From: Haliotis asinina
Taxonomy: Eukaryota; Mollusca; Gastropoda; Lepetellida; Haliotidae
Length of the DNA stretch: 64,000 bases
Reading direction: 5' to 3'
Assembly: GCF_037392515.1 (NCBI RefSeq)
Contig: NC_090287.1
Coordinates: 15,117,001-15,181,000, forward strand
The notes under the pieces are model-generated. The model was not told where the DNA came from. It did not search any database and saw nothing but the letters and a program-made list of their open reading frames with translations. Shown in pieces: positions 1 to 13,361 of this stretch. Numbering within the stretch: position 1 is the stretch's first letter; each line of letters begins with the position of its first letter. Position numbers and translations under genes: made by a program.

Positions 1-619
1 TAAAGAAGCCGACGGTGCAAAGCCTCATAGCTAGGGACTCTGATATGATTGGGAGTGAGTGCGTCTTCGGGCACATTGTTCGGGGCAGGTCGCGGCGACC
101 GTAGAGCGGGTCAACAAGCAGCCGACTGTCTATTTGCCAATTAGGTTTGAATCGACTTCTTAGTGTGTGACCACAAGCAGTGGAGCTCTGCCCGAGGTTC
201 CCACATCGCGGAGTCAGAGGCGGATTTGTTCCCTTTGTGCCGATCAAACTGGTTATTTGGCTGGCAGAGGGGTGCGCTTGGCTGATTTGTCTGACTATGA
301 GTCGTTAGCATGGATAGTCTTTCGCTGCTAATAGCTAGCTTGCGTCTACAAATAACATGAATACTGAATAACGGATAAAGATAAAGTATGAAAAACAGTC
401 AGGTGAACCACAGTCTCCCCCGAAACATATTTCTGCTGATAGGGCTGTATATTTTATTCAGTCAAATGAGCAGTGTGATATAGCTACTGGAGAATATCTG
501 TAAAGGTTGAGTCGTACTGTCTCTGGAGAGATGTGACTAAAAACAACATTCTTCAAAGAAATGTGTTTCATGTTCATCTTCATAAAAGAAGGCTCGGTTT
601 GTTGTTTTACGGCACACTA
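1..619. other. Nothing recognised
   Basis: The first 300 bases are more G/C-rich (ggtcgcggcgaccg near 90 is a palindrome) than what follows, but no feature could be named. Confidence 0.4.
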
Positions 620-812
620 TTCCAGTCATATGTCGGCGGTCTGTAACCAGTCGAGTCTGGACCGGACAATCCTGTGATCAACAGCACGAGCATCCATTGT
701 TATTCTTACACAACGACACGTGTCAACAAAGTCAGGGAGCCTGACCACCCGATCCCGTCAGTCGCCTCCTCTGACAAGCATGGGTTGCTGAAGACCAAGA
801 TCTTTACGGGTG
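620..812 (+). repeat. SINE family A, 5'-truncated and rearranged
   Basis: Contains gtcgagtctggaccggacaa, cctgaccacccgatcccgtc and agtcgcctcctctgacaagc, ending near gatctttacgggtgg. The head is missing and a short insertion interrupts it near 700. Confidence 0.75.
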
Positions 813-1502
813 GACTACTTGTAATTCTGAAACAAACTGATAATCAGGCACAGTTCCAAATTGTGCATGGCACTTTGTAAACAAAACCAAAACATTTCGT
901 AAGAAAAAATACAGGATGCGAACTATTTTAATTCAAAGTCGGACTTTAATTAAACATTGGACAAGGGAAAATATAGATCCCTATTCCGCACGAAACAATC
1001 TCTTGAAAGTAATTTTCTATAAAAACACATGAAAGTCTTCTGGAGACAAAGTGATTAATTAGTTACTACATTGCTACTATTTCATACAACATGGCAACAG
1101 GATAACACTTAATTAGTTGCCTTATCAGCTGTTCCTCGCGGCCATGTGACCCAGGGAGATTTATATGAGGTCAAGGTATCCTTGTTTGTCTGTTGGAATG
1201 ATGACATAGTTCAGTCAGTAGGGGAGCGTTTAATGTCATGACAGTCTGTACATTGGGATGGCTTGGTCAGGAAAACTAGTGGTTGATGGCATGAACAACG
1301 TCGTCGGAAGCTGTGATACCCAAGAAGCCAGTCGATGAAGCACCGTGACCAATACTCAGTATAGACTACTCAAAACAAGTTAAGATTATTTTATATTACT
1401 GTGGGCATTACAGTATACATGTAGTATTGTCAACGAACAGGTGCTTTTCGTACACAGGGTGCACGTGATTAATCAGTTCGAGATCAGTTGTGAGAACAAC
1501 AC

Positions 1503-1585
1503 AGTTACTGGTGTCCCCGCAGCAATGTTGCTGGGATATTGCTAAAAGTAGTATAAAACTATACTCACTCGCTCACTCACTATAC
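1503..1585 (-). repeat. SINE family B, partial
   Basis: Only the tail half is present: ctggtgtccccgcagcaatg, gatattgctaaaagtagtat and an actcactcgctcactcac end. Confidence 0.75.
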
Positions 1586-1769
1586 TCGGATCCACATATT
1601 TGCAAAATGATCATTTAAAAAGAAATAACCATCGACCAAGCTTTACATCACGACAACCAGACGTTCGACACAACAGAATTCGACAGAAAAGTGTTTGATT
1701 GTACCCTTACGAAGTACAGTCAATGTTTTGATATTGCATAAGAATCCACAGTCCTTCATTTTGAATTCC

Positions 1770-1945
1770 GGGGCGATGGGATAGTCTACAGGTTAAAACA
1801 TCGCTCGCTCGTCAATCGGGTTCCATTAACCACATGGACTATCAGTGAAGCCCATTTCTGGTGTCCCCCGCCGTGATATAGCTGGAACATTGCTAAAAGC
1901 GGCGTAAAACCCAACTCACTCACTCACTCACTCACTCACTCACTC
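1770..1945 (-). repeat. SINE family B (tRNA-like) copy
   Basis: Minus-oriented copy ending in an actc run. The diagnostic blocks are gaagcccatttctggtgtcc, ccgccgtgatatagctggaa and cattgctaaaagcggcgtaa. The tRNA-like head (gatgggatagtctacaggtt) is at the left. Confidence 0.82.
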
Positions 1946-2389
1946 AGTTTGTGTTGCTTGTGTGTTTCATCTGCAGCTGATCCCTCTATGGCACAGTCAA
2001 TAACATTCCAGCGACATGACAGCTGGTAAATAATAGAGTTTGGACCAGACAATCCAGTAACCTCAATTACACGCATCGAGACATCGTCTCTAAATGATTA
2101 GTGTGTGTCGTTTACTGCTGGATACATTCGCATCATTATATTTGAGATCAAGACAGACGATAAATTCAGTTTCTGTGGAACTAGACATGCGTTAACTCAC
2201 TGCATGAAGGCCTTATGACACATATCAAGTCAACTCCGTGCGAACATCAACTCCTGTTCAAACGATTTGCGTTGTTTAAAAAAAACATACCACCTCGTTG
2301 CGGACGTTATGAATCATGCGAACAAAAAACCCAATAATGATCATACTTATTAAGCTGGGGCAGATAACAAGGCGTGGCTTACAGTGAGT

Positions 2390-2575
2390 ACTTGAGCGAG
2401 TGAGTATGGTCTCATGTCGCTTTTAACAATATTCTAGCAATATCACGGCGGGGGACACGAGAAATGGGCTTTGCACAATCAAACAGATCGTGTACGCATG
2501 TGGAGAATCGAACCCCGGTCTGCGTTGTGACGAAGGAACGTTTTAATCTCTATGCTACCCCAACGCCCCTAATGA
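2390..2575 (+). repeat. SINE family B copy
   Basis: gagtgagtatggtctcatgt, then tagcaatatcacggcggggg, agaaatgggctttgcacaat, a gtggagaatcgaaccccggt B-box-like block in reverse, and ctatgctaccccaacgcccc. Full length. Confidence 0.85.
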
Positions 2576-2695
2576 GTGAGTGAGTGACTTGAGTTAAACG
2601 CCGTTTGTGACAGTGGTCCACATACCTCATGGTGTGTCAGCTTCATGTGGAAGGATAACCTTTACTGATGCACGTCTCAGACGTATCACGATGGT

Positions 2696-2805
2696 GGGTG
2701 AGTGAGTGAGTAAGGTTTTACGCCGCTTTTAGTATAATTCCAGCAATATCACGACAGGGGACACCAGAATGGGCTTCGTTCATTGTACACGTGTGGGGAA
2801 TCAAT
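2696..2805 (+). repeat. SINE family B, truncated
   Basis: gggtgagtgagtgagtaagg, ttacgccgcttttagtataa, cagcaatatcacgacagggg, cut after gtgtggggaatca. Confidence 0.8.
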
Positions 2806-4998
2806 GCACTTCAGTTCTTTATTGCATGAAAGGCCATAGGCCCATATGCAAAAGAGATACATCTTAACAATGACATATGAACAAATGTAATTAACTTTCT
2901 AACTAATCAATTTTTTTCTTAACAAAAAAAATGCATTATAAATAAATTGGGCTACATCGTGTATCGAACGCATGGGTTACAATTTACCTGGTACAATTTC
3001 GAGTTATGTAAGGCTTAACTCGTCTTTTGAAAACGCGCCCTTTATGAAGGACCATGCGCGAATACATTTTGGTCTAGGTTTCGGGGACCTGTTCCTCAAA
3101 GCTGCTGTCGCTACGACAGTTGTAAGTCTATGTTCAAGTGTGGAAAAAAGTTTTTTTTCGTTGCGCAATTACGTAAAGTGTGGGAGATACGATCGACCTA
3201 GCGCCATGATCGTTTTGTGCAGTGAGACATTGCCCTTTCGACAGTTGGGTTCCCTGGTGGAAAAAATATTAACGACCTCAATCCAATTTGCTAGGACTCA
3301 CATTTTGCCAATAAGTCGTCAACTTTAACGACATCGCCCAAGCAAAGGTTGATAAACGGAAACGGCATTACTGAATGTCAATCAAAAGTTTCTGAGAATG
3401 TTGAGTCATGGATATAGCAAGTGTTTGTAGGCATATAAACATGCCGTTTGCACATGCAGATCGGGATATTGATGGGAAATAAATACTATGCAGTTATAAT
3501 TGCTGTGAACCCCGTAACCGACCGTCGTGGCCTCATAACATACAGATACATTCACTAAAATAGGAGCACAAGTTCGCGGGTTAGCGAGCATAAAATTGAA
3601 ATGTGGGTCCATAGAAAATGGCGTACTTTTTCGTTGCGCAATTTTTGCTGCGTTGACTTACTGGGTCGATTTTCATTCAAGTTTGTGAAGTGTTTTCGGA
3701 TTTACGATTTCTGAAGGTCGTATAAAATCCAAGCATATTTGAAACGCTACCGTAAAACACAATAACGTCACTCACTCGCGAAAGTCATTACGAAATTATA
3801 GTTTATGGACAAAATATTTCCTGAGAGAGTCGCTGTCCGTGGGCATCACTTTATACGATCAAATAGATGTGTCGCCCCAACAAACAGAAATCAGCAAATT
3901 TATTAATCGCATAGTACATGAAATCGATAGCCGTAACTACTGTATCGATATTTGAACACGGTAGTTAATACGTTGCTGTGACTCCATACTAATCCATATT
4001 CACTGTTAGCAGACAACGGGTGGTCTTATCCTATTGTCTGAAACAGGTCCATTTCCTCGGGTGTAAATAATACAATTTTCTACCAGTGTTTTCTCAGACA
4101 TGTTATATCAATCAAGGTATGGATCTATACATGTAAATACAGCGTTGAGTGACGTCACAACGGAACGTCAATTCAAAAACCGAAAAACGTGCTTGTGGTT
4201 GTATTTCTGGGACAATCACATTGAACATCCTCCACCGGCCGTGTCAATATAATGTGTGGTTAGGCAACATAACACCAGACGCGAGTCATAAAGAGATCTG
4301 ACGGTGCCTATTTTTCTTTCTGCTGGATAAATATATTTTGCTAGTTGTTCGTGTAATTGAATGTGTGACTTGGGCCTGTCGCTTCATGGATCCGTGTCGA
4401 GATTCAACTTTGCCTTTTCCGAATCGGTCATGTTTTAATGCGTCTGTCTCAAATGAGTGAAGTGAGATGCTAAAAAGCAGCAGTTTCCATAAACGTTCAA
4501 ACGTATTCGTGATCAAAGGGAGATAATTAAGTTGTCCCTGATTCCATTTCACGTATGAACTTCATTCTCTCGCAAATATGGCTAAAAGGTATTCTATTCC
4601 GAATTGCATGTGAATTCCAAGAGGCTTTTCACAACTTAAGCAGACCTCTTCCAAAATATCATAGCACTGGCTTTATATAGTATCAGAAATGAAATATAAA
4701 AGAACAAGAATATAAATACACAGAGATGGAACGAGGCACTTTACATTTTGTTTAAATCTGTCGATGAAGTTGTTACACTGAACAGATTAAAGGAGCAGCG
4801 TGACTTTGTCTCTATATAGTCTCCATGATGAAAGTAAGCGTTTATGTTTATGTCTTAAGTTTAAAAACTTGAGAAAAAGACAGTTGAGTTTCTGTTGCTG
4901 TTCAGTATAGTTCAGGTAGAGACGATGAATTAGGTATTGTAAGGAACCGGAAGATGTTCAAGGTGATCCTTTGTTTGTGCATATATGGAACTTGTTTA
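2806..4998. other. Nothing recognised apart from a possible element tail
   Basis: ttctttattgcatgaaaggc followed by cataggcccatatgc near 2815-2850 looks like the 3' end of an inserted repeat, but no partner occurs in the window. The rest shows only short, unconvincing open frames. Confidence 0.4.
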
Positions 4999-5130
4999 AA
5001 GTGAGTGAGTTTAGTTTTACGCCGCACTCAGCAATATTCCAGCTACATGGCGGCAGTCTGTAAATAATCGTGTCTGGACCAGACAATCCAGTCAACATGA
5101 GCATCGATCTGTGCAAGTAAGTGTATGGCC
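4999..5130 (+). repeat. SINE family A, 3'-truncated
   Basis: gtgagtgagtttagttttac, then the gccgcactcagcaatattcc block, up to gagcatcgatctgtgcaagt, where similarity stops. Confidence 0.8.
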
Positions 5131-5317
5131 TAATATCATGAATGGATCAATCAGGATCAAGGATGACGACGGGATAAATACGTTGCTGGTAGCACCCGCC
5201 ATTCACACAAATTGTTGAAAATACTTCTACCTTTAAAGAGCCTCACTCGCCACTGGAATCAAACCAGATGGGTAAATCCTACATGACTCCAATCTGATGA
5301 CTTTGCGTCATATGCCG

Positions 5318-5422
5318 ATTTTCAGCAATATTCCAGCTATATCCTTAGAAATGGGTTTCACCCACTGAACCCATGTGGGAAGTCGAACCTTGACGTGATG
5401 AGCTAACACTTCAACCACAGGG
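5318..5422 (+). repeat. SINE family B, partial
   Basis: Matches ttcagcaatattccagctat, gaaatgggtttcacccactg, aacccatgtgggaagtcgaa and the head remnant ctaacacttcaaccacaggg. The gtga tail is missing. Confidence 0.7.
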
Positions 5423-6055
5423 CTCATTCTGGACAAAGAACTAAGGACACCTCCCCAGGACACCTTCAAGGACATCTCCATGGGAAGTTCAGATGACCAA
5501 CAAGCCAACTTTAACCACAAATCAAAGAGAAGAATGCATGTGGTTTCCTGCAGTCCGACATTAATGCCTTTGTTTGGTGCACTTGTGAGCAAACGCCTTT
5601 ACCATTTATATCTCATTAAGCATGTATCTTGACATATTTGTAACAGACAAGCAAAGCAAACAGATTATTGTAATCATATTTATATTTTGTTTATCTTTTT
5701 CTGCAAACAGTTCAACAATAGATAACAGGTACATGTATGCACAAAACCATGGTTTCGATGATATTTGGCAGTGGGTGAAATCTTAGAACTGGTTTCACGT
5801 ATATATGTTTAATTCGTAACATACAGAGGCTCAACAAACAGTAACACGAATGAGTGGTAGAGTGAGAGTAAAACGGTGTTTTGTCAGCATCTCTATGAAA
5901 GTTGGTTTAAATAGTTTCAAACATTGATAATAATCAACTTTTTAGTTGCGTTTTATATGATCTGAAGACCATGTGAATCACTGCTGTGGGCAGTTGTGAA
6001 CACCAAGGTGAGATTAAATCATTTTGCAAACTAGAATCAGTGGTCACCTGATTAT

Positions 6056-6200
6056 AGCGCGCGCGCGCGCGCGTGTGTGTGTGTGTTTGTGAGAGAGAGA
6101 GAGTGAGTGAGTGAGAGGGAGAGAGAATGTTTTGTGTGTTTGTGAGGAGAAAGAGAGAGCGGGTGGGTGGGTAATGGGAGGAGGGGTTTGTGCTGTTCTT
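6056..6200 (+). repeat. Compound microsatellite
   Basis: (cg)n, then (tg)n, (ga)n and g-rich gtgggtgg tracts in succession. The alternating purine-pyrimidine part could form Z-DNA; that is inference. Confidence 0.95.
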
Positions 6201-6239
6201 GGGTGGGTGTTTGCTGTTGGTAAGGACGAGTGTTAGGGA

Positions 6240-9200
6240 ATGTTTGTCAAGGTGCATGAGTGTTTTTAATCAGACACAAGTATCACCCACAATCCAATTC
6301 ACTGAATATGAAATGTTCGGTCCCTATGCTTTGGCGTAAAAAAATTACTGGAGCTGAAATTACTGGCATAAAATGCTGTTCTTACGATGTCAAAACATTC
6401 ATTTATGGACATGAAAAATTCAAATTAATGACACATGAATTATTAAACCATATTATTGCTGACAATGCATGTCAAGTGCCAACTGACATCAATCAATCAA
6501 TTTTTACATACATCCTAACATGATTCCAACGCACATTCATGCATTATCAAACATAACTTAAGCTTCAATTTGTGATTTCAATAATTCATACTGTTCCAAA
6601 CTAGAATAATTAAATTACAAGCACCTCAACTTTACATGTCATTATAATAACACCAATATCAACATTTGCTGGTGAAAACTGAATGCAGTTATTCATTAAA
6701 TTATGTACTATTCAACAAAGAAACTGTGATATTCTGATCTATTACAAATCTAAGGACAGCAGCTGAAGGAAAGCAAACCTGCTTTTCAACTTGCAATGAT
6801 ACTATAAATTAGTCAGTTACATGGCGGTATTAAGTACTACAGGTATGACAACTTACTGGAACAGTCAGTCACATTCAGTATCTAGTCTGGACATACAAAA
6901 TATTCCAGTGAAACACTGAGAGGTATATCATGAAAAGTGAACAAGTTTATCCATTTACATTCATTCCAGGCATCTTCAAAACGAAAGCATACCTCCTCGT
7001 TATGGTACTTAACAACCACAATATATGGAGGTGAGTCCATTACATTTCTCTCTGAAATACAGAATGTGTTCTATGCTAGTGGGCAGGAAGGGGTCAAAAA
7101 ACAATTATTCAACAAACATTTCGTGACAGATGGCTGACAAGCCTGTGACACACTTTACTATTTATTTGGGTTTGTTGCAGAATGTGCAGTTCTTTGCAAT
7201 GTTTCAGTTATATGATGGCAATCAGCACATAATCAAATATGGACCAGACAATCTACTGACCAACATGGCAAGCAGTGATACATTAGTACACAATAACCCA
7301 AGGGAGTAAGCCACTCATCCTCTATACCCTGGATACATCTACAGCTCTGTGAATGTATTAACTCTCTTGGCTGGCTTTTCATTCATTCAGGTGCCTACGC
7401 TTGGAAGTACCACTCAAAACTCACTTTCACTTCATAAATTATCTCACCAATTAAACTTAGCAGCATAAATGAGCAGAGGTACTCTGAAAGAAGTAGGAGG
7501 AGTTCTTGCATATATTTTAATAAAGTTTTGGACCTGTCAGTTTGTATGATTTCCCCAAAATCTGAGTCACACTGCAACGGGACCTCAGTTGAATGGCTAC
7601 CATGAAAATGTGGTGCCAGCAAAGGGACGTAATAAAATTATCAAGCCTAGCCATGGATGCATCCAGGCATAATAGAATGTTTTGAGAAGAGATATTCTTG
7701 AGATATCGAGGTTTAAGCCACTCGGCCCATCTAGCAACTTGGTCCCATATAACAACTAGCATTGGAGACAAACAACTCAGGGTTGCATGTTTGTCAAAAT
7801 GTCTGGAGAGAGACAAGTTTGAACACAACAACCAGTCTAATGTCTCCTTTGAATCAATTTTTGTACTTTCTAAACACCAGGTGCTTACATCAATGTAGAA
7901 TGCAATGGAATTTGAAGCTGCAAATGCTGAATATTGGGGTAAAAACTTTTGCCATCATGATTACTGTCTACCAGCAATCTCAATAATATCAGATGTTTTA
8001 CATCCATTATATCTCTTTCTCGATCAGAGAAAAACATTTGGTTCTAATGTGATTACATCTACAAGAGATGAAGGTGAACACTGACTGTGATACCTTGGAC
8101 ACAATCAGAACTACTTGCAGTAATTTAATCAACATTCACAAAATATTCTTAATATTCTAATATAACTTTCAAGACCCCTTGGTTTAAATTACAAAAAGTA
8201 CATTCTTTGTCATTTGGTTTCAATATTTTCATTTATTTTAGAAATAAACAGTTAACAAATGGAGTGCATCAATTTGTGCACAGATATAGTTTTCAGCATT
8301 GCAGTACCTCATGGGCCAAAGTTTCACTTTCATCAGTTCAGCAATTACAAAAAAAATAAAAGATTAAAATTTTTCAAAGCATCGCGTCTCATAAGTACAG
8401 AATGTATCTTAGTTCATAAGTACAGTTTGTATGATAAACAAAAACAGCCCAGATGCAACTTCAGCGAAAATATAAGGAATGTTAATAGCTATATTACACC
8501 CAAAGGAAATGTCAAACATTTTCTCGGAAAACTTGGATAATAACATAAAAAATTTCAGATATGTTCCATCAGCTGGGGAGATTATTTCAAAGTAAATCTT
8601 GGAATTTTGACATGATACAGTACATAATGGCTAAAATGAGTTAAATACGATGATTATATGCTCTTTGAGAAATATCTTTGGTTGAAAAATGTTTTCATAT
8701 GTATCTGTAAGAAGTCTGCTTGAGTGAAACACTTGTTCAAGTTCAAATGTTAGACAAATGCTTCCTGAAAATATGCATTACAAGTATCTCTCATTTTTAA
8801 AAATATCCGTACCTGGTGAGCCAAAAGGTGAGCTTATCACACCTAGTCATTTTTTCTCAAATGTAATGTCAACTGCATCATGTTTAAAAATTTAAAAAAA
8901 AGACAGTTTATTTGGTTGAGTACTCACAAAAGAGAGGTGACAGGACACCCTGACTGTAAGGCTATGTGTAGCAATACCAACCAGCCACAAGTGAAAATAC
9001 TGTGAATGGTTTATTTTAATTTGAGTAGTATATCAAATATTTCTAACATAAGCAGACAATTTACAGTAACAGGCAACTGTCCATGATAGATGCTTTTCAC
9101 TCATTGTACAAGTGTAAGTATATTGGCAAAACATTTTCAAATCAATGCAAAATTTGACTACTCGCAAATAAGGATAAGTTGAGCACCGACCAGAAAATTG

Positions 9201-11274
9201 ACCTGTATTAACATGCATGAGTGCCACTCACTGGCATTTGCCACTGTGAGCAAAGGGGCCCCTGGTTGTCCATGTTCAAGTGTAGTGGATTACTGACTTG
9301 ATGCCCTGACTATGTGAGAGTCTTATGTGCAAGGTATGTACAGCCACACGCGGAATCATTTCATCATCATGCACTGCTCGTGTACTCGCATATATCTACT
9401 CTCCCTTTCACAAACCAAATGACTTTACTCATTTCTATTCACCACCTACTTCTCATAAATGCATTCTCTGAGCCAGTCCAACTTATCCTTGTTTGCTAGT
9501 AATAATCTTCATAATCATGATACTAATGTGGAAACAATACACAATGCAAAGCATTACTGTTGTGTGCCTCCTGAGTAAAACAAACTGGTTCAACAGTACT
9601 GGCTTACAGTAACATTCTGCTCAAAATTTGATAATCTGGACACTGTTTTCTTTTTGCCAACGTATCTAAGCAATCAGTAACAGATACCAGTACCAGCAAT
9701 CAGTAACCCACCCAGATACTCCCTATCCCTATCAAAAGTTGAGCAGTATGTAATCACCACTCTTACCATTGCACAGAATGCTATGTAATACAGAAATCAG
9801 ATATTAATATTACAGTTGCAGAAGCCAAATAGAGATTCAATAAAAGGAAAGGTATCTGCCTAACAGGACAATTAGTCTCATTTAATATGTGGAAGATAAA
9901 ACAGAAACAAAATATCAAGGGTATGACTGATGGGTTTCAGTTAATGATTCTATAACTGATGAAGTACAAAAAAACTTGCCATTTACACAACAAAGACTTT
10001 CTGCAGTGATTTCATCAAAATTTTCAAAACATTAAGTTCACAAATAATGATTTTGTCCACTCTTGTTCTATGGTACATTCTGAAGTAAGAGCAACAGAGG
10101 CATAATTAATCTCCATGCACATGGTCATAAATATTAAGGTTCAGTTACTGAAAAAAATGTAGACACATAAATTAATTTTTCACAGTCGATGTCCAACATT
10201 CAGAACGAAATCCCCAACATCTTTCCATCTCCTAATATGCTCTTGACAGCTGAAATGTGAACTTGGCTGCTTGAGTGAGGCTCTCTGCAGTAGCTGTGGC
10301 TGCCTGTGCTAGACATCACTGAATGCATTCATGGCAGACTCCATCGCAGATGATGACTGACACAGAGTCTAATAAGGAAGGCCAAACTGTAACATTGTTT
10401 TGTTTAAGGATCTTTTTATAGAAATAGGATTGGATACAGATTTTTTCCCTTATTGCATGTGCCACTTTCACATCTCCACAGTGACAGAAACGTAATCAAG
10501 TAACTGTAGTCTTGGAAAAATTATTCTAGTCTTGTCGTTTTCGACAGTGCTGACTAAAACAATGGTATTTAAATGATGAAAAAACATTTATGTTCAGATT
10601 GTAATTGAACAGGGGTCCGCATACCTTAGGGACACAAGACTGTGAAAAGAATCACATCATTGGTCTGCCTGGAAACCAGACTGTCTAGCAGGGTCACTGC
10701 TTGAACATCTGGCCACACATGGACAAGAGAAACACAATTAGCTGGGTAATTCCCTTTGATGTGACACGGTCATGATGAGGCAGTCTGACCTAGAGTACTG
10801 TAGAGGACTGATGTACTACTGAACAGTACCAAAGTGTGTCTGGTGGAAATCATTCTTTATACATGTATTATACCTGGGGAACTTGAAAAGATTGTTGTAA
10901 GATGTGACATACACGTCACAAACTGTATACTACCCAACTTTTGATAAGGACACTGACTAAATTTATTTCTATGCAGCTAAGGTGTTCAACATTATGTAGA
11001 TATGTGCTGAAAATGAGTCAGTTCTAGACTGATATTTGCATGACAACATCTGCAAGTAAGCACTGTTATGAAAATAGGGTGTGGGCATCACAGTCTGCAT
11101 GTATCAGGTGTGTGACCATGAAATGTTGGGTGTGGTGATTAATGTCCATACAGATGAGGGGTGTCGGCAGAGCAGGAAGGGCAGTAGGTTGCAGCAATCA
11201 TTCTGCATGGGTGTGGGGTGCAGGTATGAAATGTTGGGTGTGGCCAGTAAGGGAGGGAGTATGGGTAAACATCA
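6240..11274. other. AT-rich stretch without a supported gene
   Basis: Apart from a degenerate SINE trace near 7200-7280, no coding, RNA or element signal could be supported on either strand. Open frames are short, unrelated to known proteins by eye and lack splice context. It may include distal 3' UTR of ANAPC1. Confidence 0.5.
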
Positions 11275-11378
11275 CTTTTAGCCATATCCCAGCAATATCA
11301 CAGAAGTAAACACCAAAACTCATTGACTCATTGAACCCAGGTCTTCAGTGTGACAAGGAGACGTTTTAACAATCAGGA
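11275..11378 (+). repeat. SINE family B, degenerate
   Basis: cttttagccatatcccagca, atatcacagaagtaaacacc, tgaacccaggtcttcagtgt and gacaaggagacgttttaaca correspond to successive blocks of the family. Confidence 0.65.
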
Positions 11379-11529
11379 TGCCTCACTGTTCTGTGTGGGC
11401 ATGGATGAGGCAAGGCAGGAGGGACATGGCATGAAAAGCAGGTGTAGCCATCATGGTCTACATGGATGTTGGTGTGGATGTGAGGTATGTTCGAGAGGAG
11501 GACATGAAACTGAATGTGGGTGCAGCAGA

Positions 11530-11870
11530 AGCCATGGACAAGCTGTCAGGGCATGGATAAGTTGTGTGGACATGGACAATCTGTGTGAGCATGGACTAGT
11601 TGTGTGGACATGGACAAGCTGTGAGGGCATGGATAAGTTGTGTGGACATGGACAAACTGTGTGAGCATGGACTAGTTGTGTGGACATGGACAAGCTGTCA
11701 GGGCATGAATAAGTTGTGTGGACATGGACAAATTGTGTGAGCATGGACTAGTTGTGTGGACATGGACAGGTTGTGTGGGTAAGGATGAGTTGTGTGGGCA
11801 TGGACAAGTTGTGTGGGCAAGGATGAGTTGTGTAGGCATGGACAAATTGTATGGACAAAGACGAGGTGCA
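11530..11870 (+). repeat. About 19-bp minisatellite
   Basis: Roughly 18 diverged monomers of the form ttgtgtggacatggacaag, with alternating higher-order variants (tgtgagggcatggataag, tgtgtgagcatggactag). Confidence 0.9.
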
Positions 11871-12059
11871 AACATGACAGTGTTTATATCATAGTTAGCA
11901 TTTGAAATCCAAGTGAGAGATGAATGTGGGCTGAGAGTGTAGGTGTCAGAATGGGTTGTGGTGAGACAGTCATAATAATCAGACAGAACAGAAACTGACA
12001 TTAGCTTATATTGCAGATGAAGCCCACCCAAAGTCTCAGTATGAAGGACAAACTGAAAA

Positions 12060-13361
12060 TTAGAGATTTAATACTACTCTGGCCAGTGGAAACAGTATCA
12101 GATGTTTTGTTGCATTTCTTGATAAAATTTCCATTGAAGGTAGACCTGGTATGGTATATCTAGGCTTTCTGTCATAGGCATGCCTGTTATCAATTATCAT
12201 CCATCCATCGTCAGTTTTTGTTCAGTTATTGCCTGCTAATTACAAACATCATTTCTTGGTACTCAATTTCAATACTAACAGGCTTGTAAACAAGTACACA
12301 CAAAAGACAACAATGCAGACGTCAAAGCATATTTTGTTTCCATGGCAATGCATTATTTGGAAGACCATCTTCTATCTAAACTCAACTTAGACCTCCATAC
12401 ATGTTTCCATTGCAACACAATATTGAGAAGACTGTTTTCTCCCTAAGGTCAACACAGACCTCAATACGTTTCCATGTCAACACAATATTGAGGAGACTGT
12501 CTTCTGCCTAAGGTCAATTCATGTTTCCATGGCAACACCATATTGAGAAGACCATCTTCCCTCTCAGCTCAGCATGCATATTATGATCATGTAAAATTGT
12601 TTCACAGATGAAGAAAGACATTCATAAACACATTTCACACTTCAGTGGTCCAGTCAATAAATCAGTACGACTGGTATCTATGTTCAGCAGTTTAGGCTAT
12701 ATCTCTTTTAGGACCAAGAATGAAGATCTTCAGAGTGTGCTATGTCTGTCAGATACAGTGTGGCCATGTGTGTTATATGCTATTATCTCTGATGGTTGAC
12801 ACCACTGCATTGACACAGTAAATAATGTGGGCTTGTTCAACTGTAAAAAGTAAATCATCAATGGTTGAATGTGGCCAATGCAGAAGGAACACTATATTGT
12901 GGCTGATGGACATTAGCTTTAACAAAGATCGCAAAAAATCTTGCAGTATATTAGATGATTGGACGACGCTTAGCTGATCATGCTGAAAGAGACTGACCCT
13001 CAAACTGTTCAGCGTTGTGTTAATACAGCAACGGAATGCCTGCATGGTGTGGAAAACTGTGATCTGAATCATAAGGGGACATAACTCTACAGTACAGACT
13101 GCCTGACTGAAGAACATGACCCTCACAAATGAGTATTGTTTTGAGATGATTATGGAAATCTGAACACTACTGTACAGACGGTGTACATTGTCAACATGTC
13201 TCGATTTGTGTCTGAGATGACGATGCATAGTCATGACATGTTCAGCTGACTGAAGGAGAGTGTTCCTAGACATCTGTTGTGTGTGAGCCAGCTGTTCTCC
13301 AGGCTGACTGAAGAGAGCGGCTTCTACCACTGTCATGGGATGACTACAACATGAGTGGCTG
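12060..13361 (-). other. ANAPC1: Probable ANAPC1 3' UTR
   Basis: Sequence directly after the TGA stop in gene sense. No AATAAA was found close to the stop; candidates on the minus strand (tttatt on the plus strand) appear first near 10959 and then 9009, so the UTR may be several kb or contain a further intron. A 187-codon open frame (12773-13336) lies in it. Confidence 0.5.
12335..12570 (+). repeat. Four diverged 60-75-bp tandem units
   Basis: gtttccatggcaa(c/t), then aatattgagaagac, tctt and ctaaggtcaa recur four times with rising divergence at the edges. Lies in the presumed 3' UTR. Confidence 0.8.

Noticed and set aside
5934..6257. 107-codon minus-strand frame
   Set aside because: Consists of microsatellite translation (SLSLSQTHTHTRARAR).
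10200..10380. Possible last exon of another minus-strand gene, ending AMNAFSDV and a stop after a pyrimidine-rich AG
   Set aside because: Only about 20 codons, no partner exon found upstream, and no family recognised.
11350..12031. Cys/His-rich frames on both strands
   Set aside because: They are translations of a 19-base minisatellite.
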